Origin: Musa acuminata AAA Group
Lineage: Eukaryota; Streptophyta; Magnoliopsida; Zingiberales; Musaceae
Direction: 5' to 3'
DNA length: 64,000 nt
NCBI RefSeq assembly: GCF_036884655.1
Contig: NC_088347.1
Span: 15,525,001 to 15,589,000 of the forward strand
Part shown: piece after piece, positions 30,984 to 42,112 of the stretch
Layout: each line of letters starts with the position of its first letter
How positions within the stretch are numbered: position 1 is the first letter of the stretch
Program-made: the position numbers and the translations under genes
Notes under the pieces: generated by a model
What the model was told of the DNA's origin: nothing
The model's database searches: none
The model's input: the letters and a program-made list of their open reading frames with translations, nothing else

Positions 30984-32000
30984 ATGGCTCTTCATGACTT
31001 TCAAGAGGGCTTATCAGTTGTTCTTCCACCATTGTTTAACGGATTGGACTACACTTATTGGAAAACTCGAATGAGAGTTTTCTTGATTTCTATGAATTTG
31101 GATTTATGAAATATTATTGAAAACATTTTTCAACTTCCCTCTAAACCGATGAACAAATGGTCAGATTTGGAGAAGAAGTATTTTTCTTTAAACGCAAAAG
31201 CTATGAATGTCTTATTTTACGCTTTGGACAAAAATGAGTTCAATCGGATTTCTACATGCGAAATGGCTTTTGATATTTAGCGAACACTTGAAATCACGCA
31301 CGAGGGAACTAGTAGCGTCAAAGACTCGAAAGTTAATATTTTATTGCATGATTTTGAGCTTTTTCAAATACAATCAAGCGAGACTATAAGCGACATGTAC
31401 ACTTATTTCACGGATGTCGTCAATAATCTAAGAGTTCTTGGTAAATCTTTTTTGAATTTTGATCTCATAAGCAAGATCTTAAGATCCCTTCCAAAAAGGT
31501 GGGATCCTAAAATAACCGCAATACAAGAAACAAAAGGTTTAAATATTTTTCCACTTGAAGAACTAATTGGTTTATTGATGACATATAAAATGGTGCACAA
31601 TGCACATGATGAATATGATAAACAAAATCACCTTCCAAAGAACAGGAAGGATTTAGAACTCCGGACAAATGAATACCACTTGAGCGATGACTCAACTCAA
31701 GTGATGAGGACAATGATGAACTTGAACTTCGAACACTAAATCATAATAAGTTTATTAAATAAAAATCTAAAATAAATAATGAACTCGAACGGAGGAAGAG
31801 ACCAAAGAAGATGAAGGCAACCAAGGATGAATCAAGAACTTCCAAAGGTGAAATGACGAATTGGGCTTTGATGAGCTTCGACTACAAGGTAAGTAACTCA
31901 ACTCTCTTGAATTATTTTGAAATTACTTGAAGTCTTTCATGAGTGCTTAATTTAGATAGTAGGAATAGGAAATAAAAAATTGTTTTTCAAAAATTATATC
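30984..32000 (+). pseudogene. gag: Decayed gag of the second copia B unit
   Basis: Starts M-A-L-H-D-F-Q-E-G and follows the Gag plan, with stops near 31108 and 31280. The longest open piece (31344-31739, 131 codons) has F-T-D-V-V-N-N-L, L-P-K-R-W-D-P-K-I-T and L-E-E-L-I-G-L-L-M-T-Y. The zinc-knuckle region (about 31770-31830) reads R-R-K-R-P-K-K without Cys or His. Gag-like sequence fades by about 32000. Confidence 0.85.
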
Positions 32001-33501
32001 ATGTTTTTCTTTTTAGCATCTTTGAAAAATTAAAAATTTGATCATGAAAAGTATATTGCTAAGGTTTCATGTATGTTATGTTTTGAAATGTTGAATGATG
32101 TATGCAACATTAGGAATGATAATTATATGATATGTGATAATGCTTAGGATTAATCCATGCATGTGTATCTTGATGATTTTACATTATTACATGCCTTAAT
32201 AACATGTTGGAAATTATGTGTTTTGGATACAAAAATTTTCATAATCATGAGCATGTTTTATCTTCATGATTAAATTTGAAAATCTATAGCAAAACCATGT
32301 CCGAATACATGAAAGTGTTAAATTTCATTTTCGGATTTTCTTGATCCTAACAATTCATTTTTGAGAATCTATTGATCTTGATGGTTTTATGATGAAATTC
32401 ATTTTTCGATCCTAAACGTTAATGCATGTTTTTATTTGGCATAAAAGAAAAGAACATGTATGGAATAAACCACTTGAATTAAAAGTGGAAATGTTTCTTC
32501 TTAAAAAATTTATTTTCTTGACTTTATTAATTTTTCAAAAAGGGAAATTAATGAATCTATCTGTATTACATTTATGAATCTCTTGAAAATGATCTTGATT
32601 TGATGATTTAAATGTGCTTTATCTTGATTTTTTAAAATTTATAAATTGAGATTTCTTATGCTTAAATTAAGATTTTATATGCATGAATTAATATCTTGTT
32701 CTCTTACAAGATTGAATAAATTCTATCTTTTTCATAATCTCCTAGGAACTCTTTATGTTATTTATTTAAGAGGAGATTTGTTAAAAATGAATCACGATTT
32801 CTCTTGATTTTTCAAAATTATAACTTGAGTATTCATTTTATAAATCAAGATTGTTTATATGTTCTTTCATGACATCTTTTAAGGCTTATGACTTGAATTT
32901 TGTTATGTGAAATTCTTTGAATGTATGAAATACATCTCATCACCTAATAATTATTCTTGATATTCCTTATGTGATGATATGAATATATGAAATATTCATT
33001 AATTTGTTTTGATGTATACAAATAAGAAGTTTCGATTATGCATGGTAGGATGTAATTAGACAAATTTGGTACCATCATGATGTAAAATAAATGATGATTT
33101 GTAATCATGCATTAATGATGATTTTATATTTTGGTATGATGCATGCAATGATGAAATATTCATGAATTTGAAATGATGCATGCAATACTTATAATAATAA
33201 TGTACATGATCTATTGCATATGATGTGTATCATTAATGCTTTAAATGATGAATGTTTGGCATCATGATCAACATGTTGATAAATGTTTAAAAATTTTAAT
33301 GCTTGAATATCATGTATGATATGCTCATAATGATGATTGATTTATTTATATCATGCATGAAAAATGAAATGTATGATTTTGAAAAGGTGTATGTTTTAAT
33401 TTGAAAATATAATGATAAGATTGATACTTACCTTTGTCATGATTTAGAAATTGACACAAAGGGTCTTCCCTTCTTTTTGACATTGACAAAAGGGGAGAAA
33501 T
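32001..33501 (+). other. Spacer of the second B unit, starting with the old 3' end of pol
   Basis: At about 32196 ACATGCC-TAATAACATGTTGGAAATTATGTG matches 39523 onward, the sequence just after the RNase H stop in the fragment at 38508. So pol is missing between the end of gag and this point. The rest is AT-rich spacer and is interrupted at 33501 by a solo LTR inside the tract GACAAAAGGGGAGAAAT. Confidence 0.75.
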
Positions 33502-35155
33502 TGTTGAATCTCGGATTTTGATGATGAAGTCAATTGTCATTTGTTATCTAATCTATATGTTGAGATAAGTGTGCAGGATTAACTACGATGAAAATAAGAT
33601 ATGCAATAGGAGTTGCGCCGGAGTCAAGACAATGATCACGTTGGGAGTTCGAGAGTTCGACGGAAGTTCGGACAGTTGTCAGAGGTTCTGCGAGAACAAA
33701 TTCGAGAAATCCATGAGCTTGCCAAAGAAGCTCGTCGGAACTCGCCAAGTGGATCGTCGCTAGTCCAGGAGTTTGCCGGAAGTCCGCAAGAGCATCACCG
33801 AGGGTTCATCGGATGATCGACGGAAGTTTGCCGGAAGCTCACCGGAAGAAGCGATTGACGCACCGGAGTAAGTTGCAGAAAATATCTTAGAAAAAATCAT
33901 AGTTAGCATAATGATTAAGTTAGAAATGGGAAGTGATCCCATTAACTTAATCTTGCGGCAATTGGGCCCCTGAAAAAACCCAAATTGGGCCAAATGGATC
34001 AACCCATTCGGACCCTGATTTCTGCCAGGCGGTGGCACCGCCTGAGCTCAGTCTTCGAGCTCTGGCAGGAGGTGCAACCGCCCCTGACAGAGGTGGCACC
34101 GCTTGGGCTCGGTCTCCGAGCTCTGGCTGAGCGGTGCAACCGCCTCAGTCAGGAGGTGGCGCCTGAGCTCGGTCTTCGAGCTCTGGCAGGAGGTGCAACC
34201 ACCCCTGACAGGAGGTGGCACCACCTAGAGGCTAAGTCTTCGAGCTCTGCCAGGCGGTGCAACCGCCCCAGTCAGGCGGTGCAACCGCCAGATCTCGGAA
34301 TTTCGGGAATTGATAGTTTTGAGCTCCAAATTCAAATTGGGTTGGGGCCTATAAATACCCCACTCATTCAGCACTGAAAGGAAACAAACATACACCGAAA
34401 TCCTGATCTTATTCTATGATTCTTAGAGCTCAAAATTGTTGTAAAGGCCAAAAGTTCTTCTCCCTCTTTTCTTCCAAGTTCTGATCTTTAAATAAAGGAG
34501 AAAAAATTCTATAAAGGCTGTCTCCTAAGTCCGTCAAAAGGAGTGAAACTGTAAAAGGGTGGTTGGCCTTCGCCTATTGAAGGAAGGCCTCTAGTTGACG
34601 TCGATGACCTCGTCAGTGGAGGAAGCCAAAAGTGGAGTAGGTCAAGATTGACCGAACCACTCTAAATCTCGGTTTGCATTTACTTTGAGCATCTTATCTT
34701 TACTGTAAATATCCTCAAAATCTTATTGCTTTCTACGCATATACGATCGGGTTTCAAGCTTTGCACTTTCCGAATCGGCGTTTAGACGTAAATCAGTTTT
34801 ATCATAAGATCATCATATTTCAGTTTGCGTTTACATTTTAATTTCTATCATAACTGCAAACTACCTTTATATCATTGCTTTAACTGCATCTCGCTTAATC
34901 AAGTGATTTAGACGTAAATCAGTTTTTTCGTACAAATATCATATTTCAGTTTGTGCCTACTATCTAATTTGAACCATAACTGCAAACTGCACTTATATCT
35001 TTGCTGCATCTCGCTTAATCAAAAGTTAAAGTGATTTATGAATCGGCTTTCCTACCGAAATCACTTTTATCGAACGAACGCGATTTTTATCGTAGAAGGT
35101 TTTCCGCTGCACTAATTCACCCCCCCCCCCCCTCTTAGTGCTCTTGATCCTAATA
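33502..35155 (+). mobile_element. Solo LTR of copia subfamily A
   Basis: 1654 bases, from TGTTGAATCTCGG to CCTAATA (canonical CA end mutated to TA), flanked by the perfect duplication GAAAT (33497-33501 and 35156-35160). No primer-binding site or internal sequence follows; instead the B spacer resumes. It is the product of LTR-LTR recombination of an inserted A element. TATA box at 34350-34357. Confidence 0.92.
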
Positions 35156-36268
35156 GAAATATTGCTAGCTCATCTTGCAAAATTTAGAAACATGCACTTT
35201 GCAAAGGAAGTAAATATTTGCTAGCTTACATATTGCAAGGAAAAGAACTTGACATCTTGAACATCACAAAAATTTGCTACCTTGCATGATGTAAAATTTG
35301 CTAGAATTGCTAGCTTGTGATCTAAAGAGAAGCAAAAAGTTGCTATCTCAAAAGAAGCAAATTGCACAATTCAAGAAGAAAGCAAAAATTGCACTTCTCA
35401 AAAAAGAAGAAATTGCTATCTTGAACATCACCGAGAATTACTAGCTTGAAATCTCAAGAAAATATAAAAATGTTCTATCTTGCCTATCTCAAGATGCTAA
35501 ACATGCTAAACTTGCACTTTGCAATGGAAACAAAATTGCGAGCTCAAACATTGCAAAGGAAGCAAAAATTTGCTAGCTTGCAAACTTGCATATTTCAAGA
35601 AGCAATAGTCGCTTTTTTGAACATCTCTAAATTGCTAGCTTGTATGTTCTAAAATGTTGTAACATTGCTAGCTTGCAAGATGTAGAGCTTACTATCTTGA
35701 ACATCTTAAGAAACAAAAATTACAAAAGTGCTATCTTGCCTATCTTAAGAAGCAAAACATGCTAACTTGCACATCTAGCAAAGCTGACAAAATTTACATA
35801 TTTCAAGAACCAAGTGTTGCCTTCTTGAACATCTCTAATTTGCTAGCTTGCATGATGTAGAAGTTGCTATCTCAAAAGAGGCAAAAGTGCTATCTTGTAT
35901 GTTGTAAAACTTGCATATCTAAAACTTGATAGCTTGAATGTTCTAAGCATGATGTAACACTTGCTAAATTTTCTAGCTTCAAAACAACATAATGATAAAA
36001 CCTGATATTATGTTTTTCATGCAATGAATTGAACTTATATCACAAACACAAAAATAGTTGTACTTCTCCTTTTTGTTAATGACAAAGGGGGAGAAGTATG
36101 TTGATGACATGATATGTTATGCATAAGTTTACGATGACATGTTGCTTGGATTTTTGAATCCAAGAGTTTCTATCAATATGGCATATTGATAGGGGGAGTT
36201 TGTTTAAACTCCGGGAGTTAAAGTTAACTCCGTCATCAAGTGGTTGTCATCATAAAAAAGGGGGAGAT
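35156..36268 (+). repeat. Continuation of the B spacer with degenerate GCTAGCTTGCA repeats and polypurine tracts
   Basis: 35160-35990 is built from irregular repeats of a 20-35-base theme: AAGCAAAA, ATTGCTAGCTTGCA, CATCTCAAGAA. A related pattern occupies 3560-3800 and, reversed, 22650-22990. Purine tracts follow at about 36085 (GACAAAGGGGGAGAAG), 36176 (GATAGGGGGAGTT) and 36255-36268 (AAAAAAGGGGGAGAT-like), the last adjoining the LTR. Confidence 0.75.
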
Positions 36269-38046
36269 TATTGAATCTCGTATTTTGATGATGAAACCAC
36301 TTGATATATATTTATGTTTTAATCTGCGTTTTGAGTGATGTAGGATGCTTTGATCAGGATGAGACAATTAAAGTAGGAAAAATCATGTTGTGCCGGAGGA
36401 ACATGTCAGAAGATTGGACGTCGGGCCGTTGGATCAGTCGACGTATCGACAGAAGGCTTTGGGCTGTGGACTCGGGCATCGGGCCAAGAAGAGCGGGTAT
36501 TGTGCCAAAGATATCGGAGTTGCGGAGTCAACTAGCCGATTGGGCAATAAGCCGCAGGAGAGGACGATGCGTCGAAGAATCGGACGAAGCGTCGAGGGAC
36601 CAATGACATGCCGGACAACTTGGTTAATTGCTTAGGATTAATTGTCTTGATCAAAGTTTTATTTTACATATGCAGGATTAACTACGATGGAAGTAAGACA
36701 TGCAGCAGGAGTTGCGCCGGAGTCAAGACTATGATCACGTTGGGAGTTCGAGAGTTCGACGGAAGTCCGGATGGTCATCGGAGGTTCTGCGGAAACAAAT
36801 CCGAGAAGTCCAGGAGCTTGCCAAAAGAAGCTCGTCGGAACTCGCCAAGTGGATAGTCGCAAGTCCAGGAGTTTGCCTGAAATCCATAGGAGCATCACCA
36901 AGGGTTCGTCGGATGTTTGCCGGAAGCTCGCCGGAAGAAGAGATTGATGCATCGAAGCAAGTTGTAGTAAATATCTTAAGAAATGTCATAGGTAGCATGT
37001 AGATTAATTTAGGAATGGGAGGTGATCCCATTAACTTAATCTGGGAGCAATTGGGCCCTTGACAGACCCAAATTGGGCCGAATGGATCAACCCATTCGGA
37101 CCAAAATTCCTACCAAGTGGTGGCACCGCCAGGGTCGGCGGTGGCACTGCCCAGGAGATGGTCTCCTAGGAAAGCAGAGCAGTGTAACCGCCCCAGTCAG
37201 GCGGTGGCACCGCCTGGGCTGAGCGAGACTGGGCGGTGCAACTGCCCTAGTCAAGCGGTGGCACTGCTTGGGCTCAGTCTCCAAGCAAGACTAGGCGGTG
37301 CAACCGCCCCTGACAGGCGGTGGAACCGCTTGAGCTTGGTCTCTAAGCTCTGCCAGGCGGTGCAACTGCCCTTGTCAGGCGGTGGCACCGCCCATAGGCT
37401 CAATCTCCCAGCTGCTAGGCGGTTGTACCGCCCTAGTCAGGAGGTGGTACCATCAGGACCTTGGAAATCTGGGATATGACATTTTTGAGCTCCAAATTCA
37501 AACCAGTTTGGAGCCTATAAATACCCCTCTCATCCCTGGGTAAAACACACAAGCATAGAGAGATTAAAAGAGAGAAAACACTGCTACAATCTCTAGAATT
37601 TCCCTCCTCTAGCTTAAGTGTTAGAATTCTATTTAAGAGAGGAGAGTGAGTGCTTATAAGGGTTGTCTCCTAAACCCGGTAAAAGGAGAAGAGGGGTGTA
37701 AGAAGGAGGTTGATCTTCGCCTAGTAAAGGAAGATTGTTAGTGGATGTCGGTAGCCTCGACGGAAGAGGAATCGGAGGAGTGGATGTAGGTCACGATTGA
37801 CCGAACCACTATAAACTCTCGTCTTCTCTGGTTTGCATTTATTCTTGCTACTTATCTTACTGCAAACCTCCATATGTGCTTTACTTCCTCATTACTTTTG
37901 CTGCACTCATTTACGAACTCGCTTTCAAGTTAAGTTTCCGAAAATGGTTTTACGTCGGAAACAATTTTATCGTACGAACGCAGTTTTAAACGTCGAAAGC
38001 TTTCCGCTGCACTAATTCATCGCCCCCCCCCCCCCCCCCCCCTCTT
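36269..38046 (+). mobile_element. Copia B LTR (third of three), 3' end truncated
   Basis: Starts TATTGAATCTCG (first G mutated to A). It contains the B-specific block, the palindrome array and TATAAATA (37516-37523). It ends in a run of 20 C (38023-38042) followed by TCTTA, where the usual GTGCTCTTGATCCTAACA is missing and an inverted LTR piece begins. Confidence 0.88.
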
Positions 38047-38495
38047 AAAACTTTCGACGATTAAAACCACATTCGTACGATGAAATCGTTTCCGATGTAA
38101 AATCATTTTCAGAAACTAAACTTGAAAGCGAGTTCGTAAAGGAGTGCAGCAAAAGAAATAAGGAAGTAAAGCACATATGGAGGTTTGCAGTAAGGTAAGC
38201 AGCAAGAAGAAATGCAAACCAAAGAGCACCGTAATTTTAGAGTGGTTCGATCAATCTTAACCTACATCCACTTTTGGCTTCCTCCTCCGACAATGTCACC
38301 AACGTCCACTAGAAGCCTTCCTTCAATAGGCAAAGGCCAACCACCCTTTTACAGTTTCACTTCTTTTGATGGGCTTAGGAGAAGACAACCCTTACAGAAT
38401 TTTCACTCCTATCTTGAATGATCGAAACTTAGAAGAAAAGAGGGAGGAGAACTTTTAGCTTATACAACACTTTTGAGCTCTAAAAATCACATAGT
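38047..38495 (-). mobile_element. Inverted, chimeric LTR fragment forming an inverted repeat with the LTR before it
   Basis: On the minus strand this reads as the last part of an LTR. Its downstream part (38047 to about 38220) follows subfamily B (GCAAACCTCCATATGTGC, as at 37861) and its upstream part (about 38225-38495) follows A (CCAAAAGTGGATGTAGGT, GAGCTCAAAAGTGTTGTA). The B-like part is complementary to about 37830-38000, giving an inverted repeat around the C20 run. Confidence 0.8.
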
Positions 38496-38507
38496 AAGAT
38501 TGTATTT

Positions 38508-39464
38508 TTGGTACCCTTTCATGTAGGAAAGGTTGGTTCTACGAATGAATCTCTTTGTGAATCTTTTACTAAAACTATGAGTCTTGAATTCGAAATGAGT
38601 TTAATGGGAGAATTAATATTCTTCTTAGGCTTACAAATCAAACAACTAAGCAATGACATCTTTATTAGTCAAAATAAATATGTTATAAATTTGCTAAAAA
38701 GGTTTAATATGAATAGCTCAAAAGCTATTAACACTCCTATGAGCACCTCCACTAAGTTAGAAATTGATGAAAGTGGAGAAAGCTTCGATCAAAAAACTTA
38801 TAGGGGCATGATAGGAAGTTTACTTTACCTCACTACAACTAGACCAGATATCATGTTCAGTGTAGGACTTTGTGCTAGATTTCAATCAAACCCTAAGATA
38901 TCTCATCACAAAGCAGTTAAAAGAATACTTAGATATCTTAATGGTACCACAAATCTAGGATTATGGTACCTAAAATCAGAGAATCTTGAGTTAATTGCTT
39001 ATATTACTGCGGACTTTGCTGGCTGTAGACTAGATAGAAAAAGCACGTCAGGAACATGTCAATTTTTAGGACATGCCCTTGTTTCCTGGTCATCTAAGAA
39101 ACAAAACTCGGTTGCACTATCAACAACCGAAGCTGAATATATTGCAGCAAGTGCATGCTGTGCACAAGTTGTATGGATGAAAAACATCTTAGAAAATTAT
39201 AAAGTTCATCTTAAAAATATTTTCATTAAATGTGATAACACAAGTGCAATATGCTTAACAAAGAATCCTATACAACACTCAAGAACAAAATATATTGATA
39301 TTAGATATCACTTTATACGAGATCATGTTACTAATCATGATGTAATCATAGAGTTCATTGATACTAAACATCAACTAGCTGATATTTTTACAAAACCTCT
39401 AAGTGAAGAACAATTTGATTTCATAAGAAGAGAATTAGGAATGTTGATGTGTCCGAATACATAA
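38508..39464 (+). CDS. pol: Copia reverse transcriptase C-terminal part and RNase H, 5'-truncated
   Basis: A stop-free 318-codon frame with the last part of copia reverse transcriptase (M-G-E-L-I-F-F-L-G-L-Q-I, K-Y-V-I-N-L-L-K-R-F) followed by T-P-M-S, G-S-L-L-Y-L-T-T-T-R-P-D-I, and the RNase H landmarks D-F-A-G (tether and first Asp), L-S-T-T-E-A-E-Y (Glu) and C-D-N-T-S-A (Asp). It ends L-A-D-I-F-T-K-P-L as in Sirevirus relatives. The upstream part, including the Y-V-D-D active site, integrase and protease, is missing: at 38508 it joins an inverted LTR. The open frame suggests recent descent from an active element, but as it stands it is a fragment. This is the only pol of subfamily A in the window. 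Confidence 0.88.
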   Translation: MVPFHVGKVGSTNESLCESFTKTMSLEFEMSLMGELIFFLGLQIKQLSNDIFISQNKYVINLLKRFNMNSSKAINTPMSTSTKLEIDESGESFDQKTYRGMIGSLLYLTTTRPDIMFSVGLCARFQSNPKISHHKAVKRILRYLNGTTNLGLWYLKSENLELIAYITADFAGCRLDRKSTSGTCQFLGHALVSWSSKKQNSVALSTTEAEYIAASACCAQVVWMKNILENYKVHLKNIFIKCDNTSAICLTKNPIQHSRTKYIDIRYHFIRDHVTNHDVIIEFIDTKHQLADIFTKPLSEEQFDFIRRELGMLMCPNT

Positions 39465-40615
39465 ACTAGTTACAATTATTTTTCAAACTTTATTGAATGA
39501 TCAAATCACTTGATTGTCATTACATGCCTAAATAACATGTTGGAAATTATGTGTTGAATACAAAAATTTCCATAACAATAAGCATGTTTTGTCTTCATGA
39601 TTGTATTTGAAAATCTATAGCATAGTCTTGTCCGATTGCATGAAAGTGTTAATTTCATTTTCGGATTCACTTAACAATTGGTATCCTAACAATCGGATTT
39701 TCTCATACACTTATTATATGAAAAATATTTTTTTGAAATGGATTTGATGAAATAATTCCTGCTTATAAATTTCATCTTGAAATATGGATGATAGTGTTTT
39801 TACATGCAAAGATTTGTTTCACATACATATCTTGATCATTGTAAAAATGAAGCATGATTTAATCTCTCATCGATTTTAACTTCACTCAAAGTAAACTCAC
39901 AAATAGCCTTCCTCCTTCATGCAAAAAGATTATAACAAATAAAAAGGAAGAAGTACTCAAAGCGATCTACATATCATGCTTTCCTTTATATGCTTGTATA
40001 ATTGATTTCCTATCACTCACTATTGGAAAATAACATGAACCTAGTAAAGGCATGAACAATTATCACACTTATGCTCAAAATTTGCTTATATTATTCTCCT
40101 AGTATCACAATTACCACACTTTTTGTTGATGACAAAGGGGGAGAAATATATGAGTATTAATGCTATGCTATGCCTTGTTTGTATAGTGTCAAGATATCAA
40201 ACAAAAAACTTGGATCATAATTTTACGTATTGATATCTTACCATGTGATGAAATGCAATAATTGTTAAAACATTTGAAATGTGTGCATCATGTAATGATA
40301 TCAAAATCTTACTTCGTAGTTTTACATGTTGACATCTTACAATATGATGAATTGCTACAATTACCATCATTCAAACTTGTAATGTAAAATTTGAAAATGA
40401 ATGTCAAGCCTTGACATCATCTTCAGAGAGAAACATCATGATGGGAATCATGATGGGAGTATTGATAAGTTTAAATGATTTTAACTTCTCAATATGTCTC
40501 TTGAATTCAAAGGTTTTGAATTCAAGAATGACTTATCTCAAGTATGGCATATAGACAGGGGGAGTTAAGGTTAACTCTATTATCAATTGATTGTCATCAT
40601 CAAAAAGGGGGAGAT
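39465..40615 (+). other. 3' spacer of the A-type fragment with polypurine tracts
   Basis: AT-rich and non-coding, running from the RNase H stop to the 3' LTR. Purine tracts are GACAAAGGGGGAGAAA (40132-40147), ACAGGGGGAGTT (about 40556) and AAAAAGGGGGAGAT (40602-40615). It is colinear with 19370-20201 of the complete element but has no ORF like that at 18027, which shows the second ORF is not a constant part of subfamily A. Confidence 0.8.
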
Positions 40616-42112
40616 TGTTGAATCTCAGATTTTAATGATGAAGTCAATTGTCATTTGTTATCTAATCTATATGTTGAGATAAGTGTGCAGGATTAACTAC
40701 GATGAAAGTAAGATATACAGCAGGAGTTACACTGGAATCAAGACAATGATCATGTTGGGAGTTCGAGAGTTCAACGGAAGTTCGGACGGTCGTCGGAAGT
40801 TCTGCGGGAATAAATCCGAGAAGTCCATGAGCTTGCCAAAGAAGCTCGTCGGAACTCGCCAAGTGGATCATCTCAAGTCCAGGAGTTTGCCGGAAGTCTG
40901 TAGGAGCATCACCGAGGGTTCATCGGATGATCGATGGAAGTTTGCCAGAAGCTCGCCGGAAGAAGCGATTGACGCACCAGAGCAAGTTGCAGTAAATGTC
41001 TTAGGAAATATCGTAGTTAGCACAATGATTAAGTTGGAAATGGGAGGTGATCCCATTAACTTAATCTTGGGACAATTGGGTCCTTGAAAAACCCAAATTG
41101 GGCCGAATGGATCAACCCATTCGGACCCTGATTTCTGCTAGGCGGTTGAACTGCCCTAGCCAGGAGGTGGCACCGCTTGAGATCGGTCTTCGAGCTCTAG
41201 CAGGAGGTGCAACAGCCTCAGTCAGGCGGTGGCACCGCTTGAGCTCGGTCTTCAAGCTCTGGTAGGAGGTACAACCGCCCCTGACAGGAGGTGGCACCGC
41301 CTAGAGGCTCAATCTTCGAGCTCTGCCAGGTGGTGCAACCGCCTCAGTCAGGAGGTGCAACCGCCAGATCCCGGAATTCCGGGAATTGACAGTTTTGAGC
41401 TCGAAATTCAAACTGGGTTGGGGCCTTTAAATACCCCACCCTTTCAGCACCGAAAGAGAACCAAAAACACACCGAAATCCTGATCTTATTCTATGATTTT
41501 TAGAGCTCAAAATTGTTGTAAAGGCCAAAAGTTCTTCTCCCTCTTTTCTTCCAAGTTCTGATCTTTAAAGAGATGAGAGAAAATTCTATAAGGGTTGTCT
41601 CCTAAGCCCGTCAAAAGGAGTGAAACTGTAAAAGGGTGGTTGGCCTTCGCCTATTGCAGGAAGGCCTCTAGTACACGTCGATGACCTCGTCGGTGGAGAA
41701 AGCCAAAAGTGGATGTAGGTCAAGATTGACCGAACCACTCTAAATCTCGGTTTGCATTTACTTTGAGCATCTTATCTTTACTGAAACCTCCTCAATAGCT
41801 TACTGCCTTCTGCACATTTACGATCGTGTTTTAAAGTTCAGTATTTTTCGAATCGGCGTTTAGACGTAAATCAGTTTTATCGTACGAACATCATATTTCA
41901 GTTTACGGTTGCATTTTAACTTTCATCATAACTGCAAACTGCCTTCATAGATTTCCTTTAACTACATCTCACTTGATTACAAGTCAAAGAGATTTACGAA
42001 TCGGCTTTTCTACCGAAATCGCTTTTATCGTACGAACACCTTTTTAATCGTCAAAAGTTTTCTGCTACACTAATTCAACCCCCGCCCCCTTTTAGTGCTC
42101 TTGATCCTAACA
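40616..42112 (+). mobile_element. Subfamily A 3' LTR
   Basis: 1497 bases, from TGTTGAATCTCAG to CCTAACA. It has the GCAGGATTAACTACG block, a palindrome array, TTTAAATA in place of TATAAATA (41427), and single copies of the CGTTTAGACGTAAAT motif instead of the 18-base array. No target duplication can be assigned because the left end of the element is lost. Confidence 0.88.
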
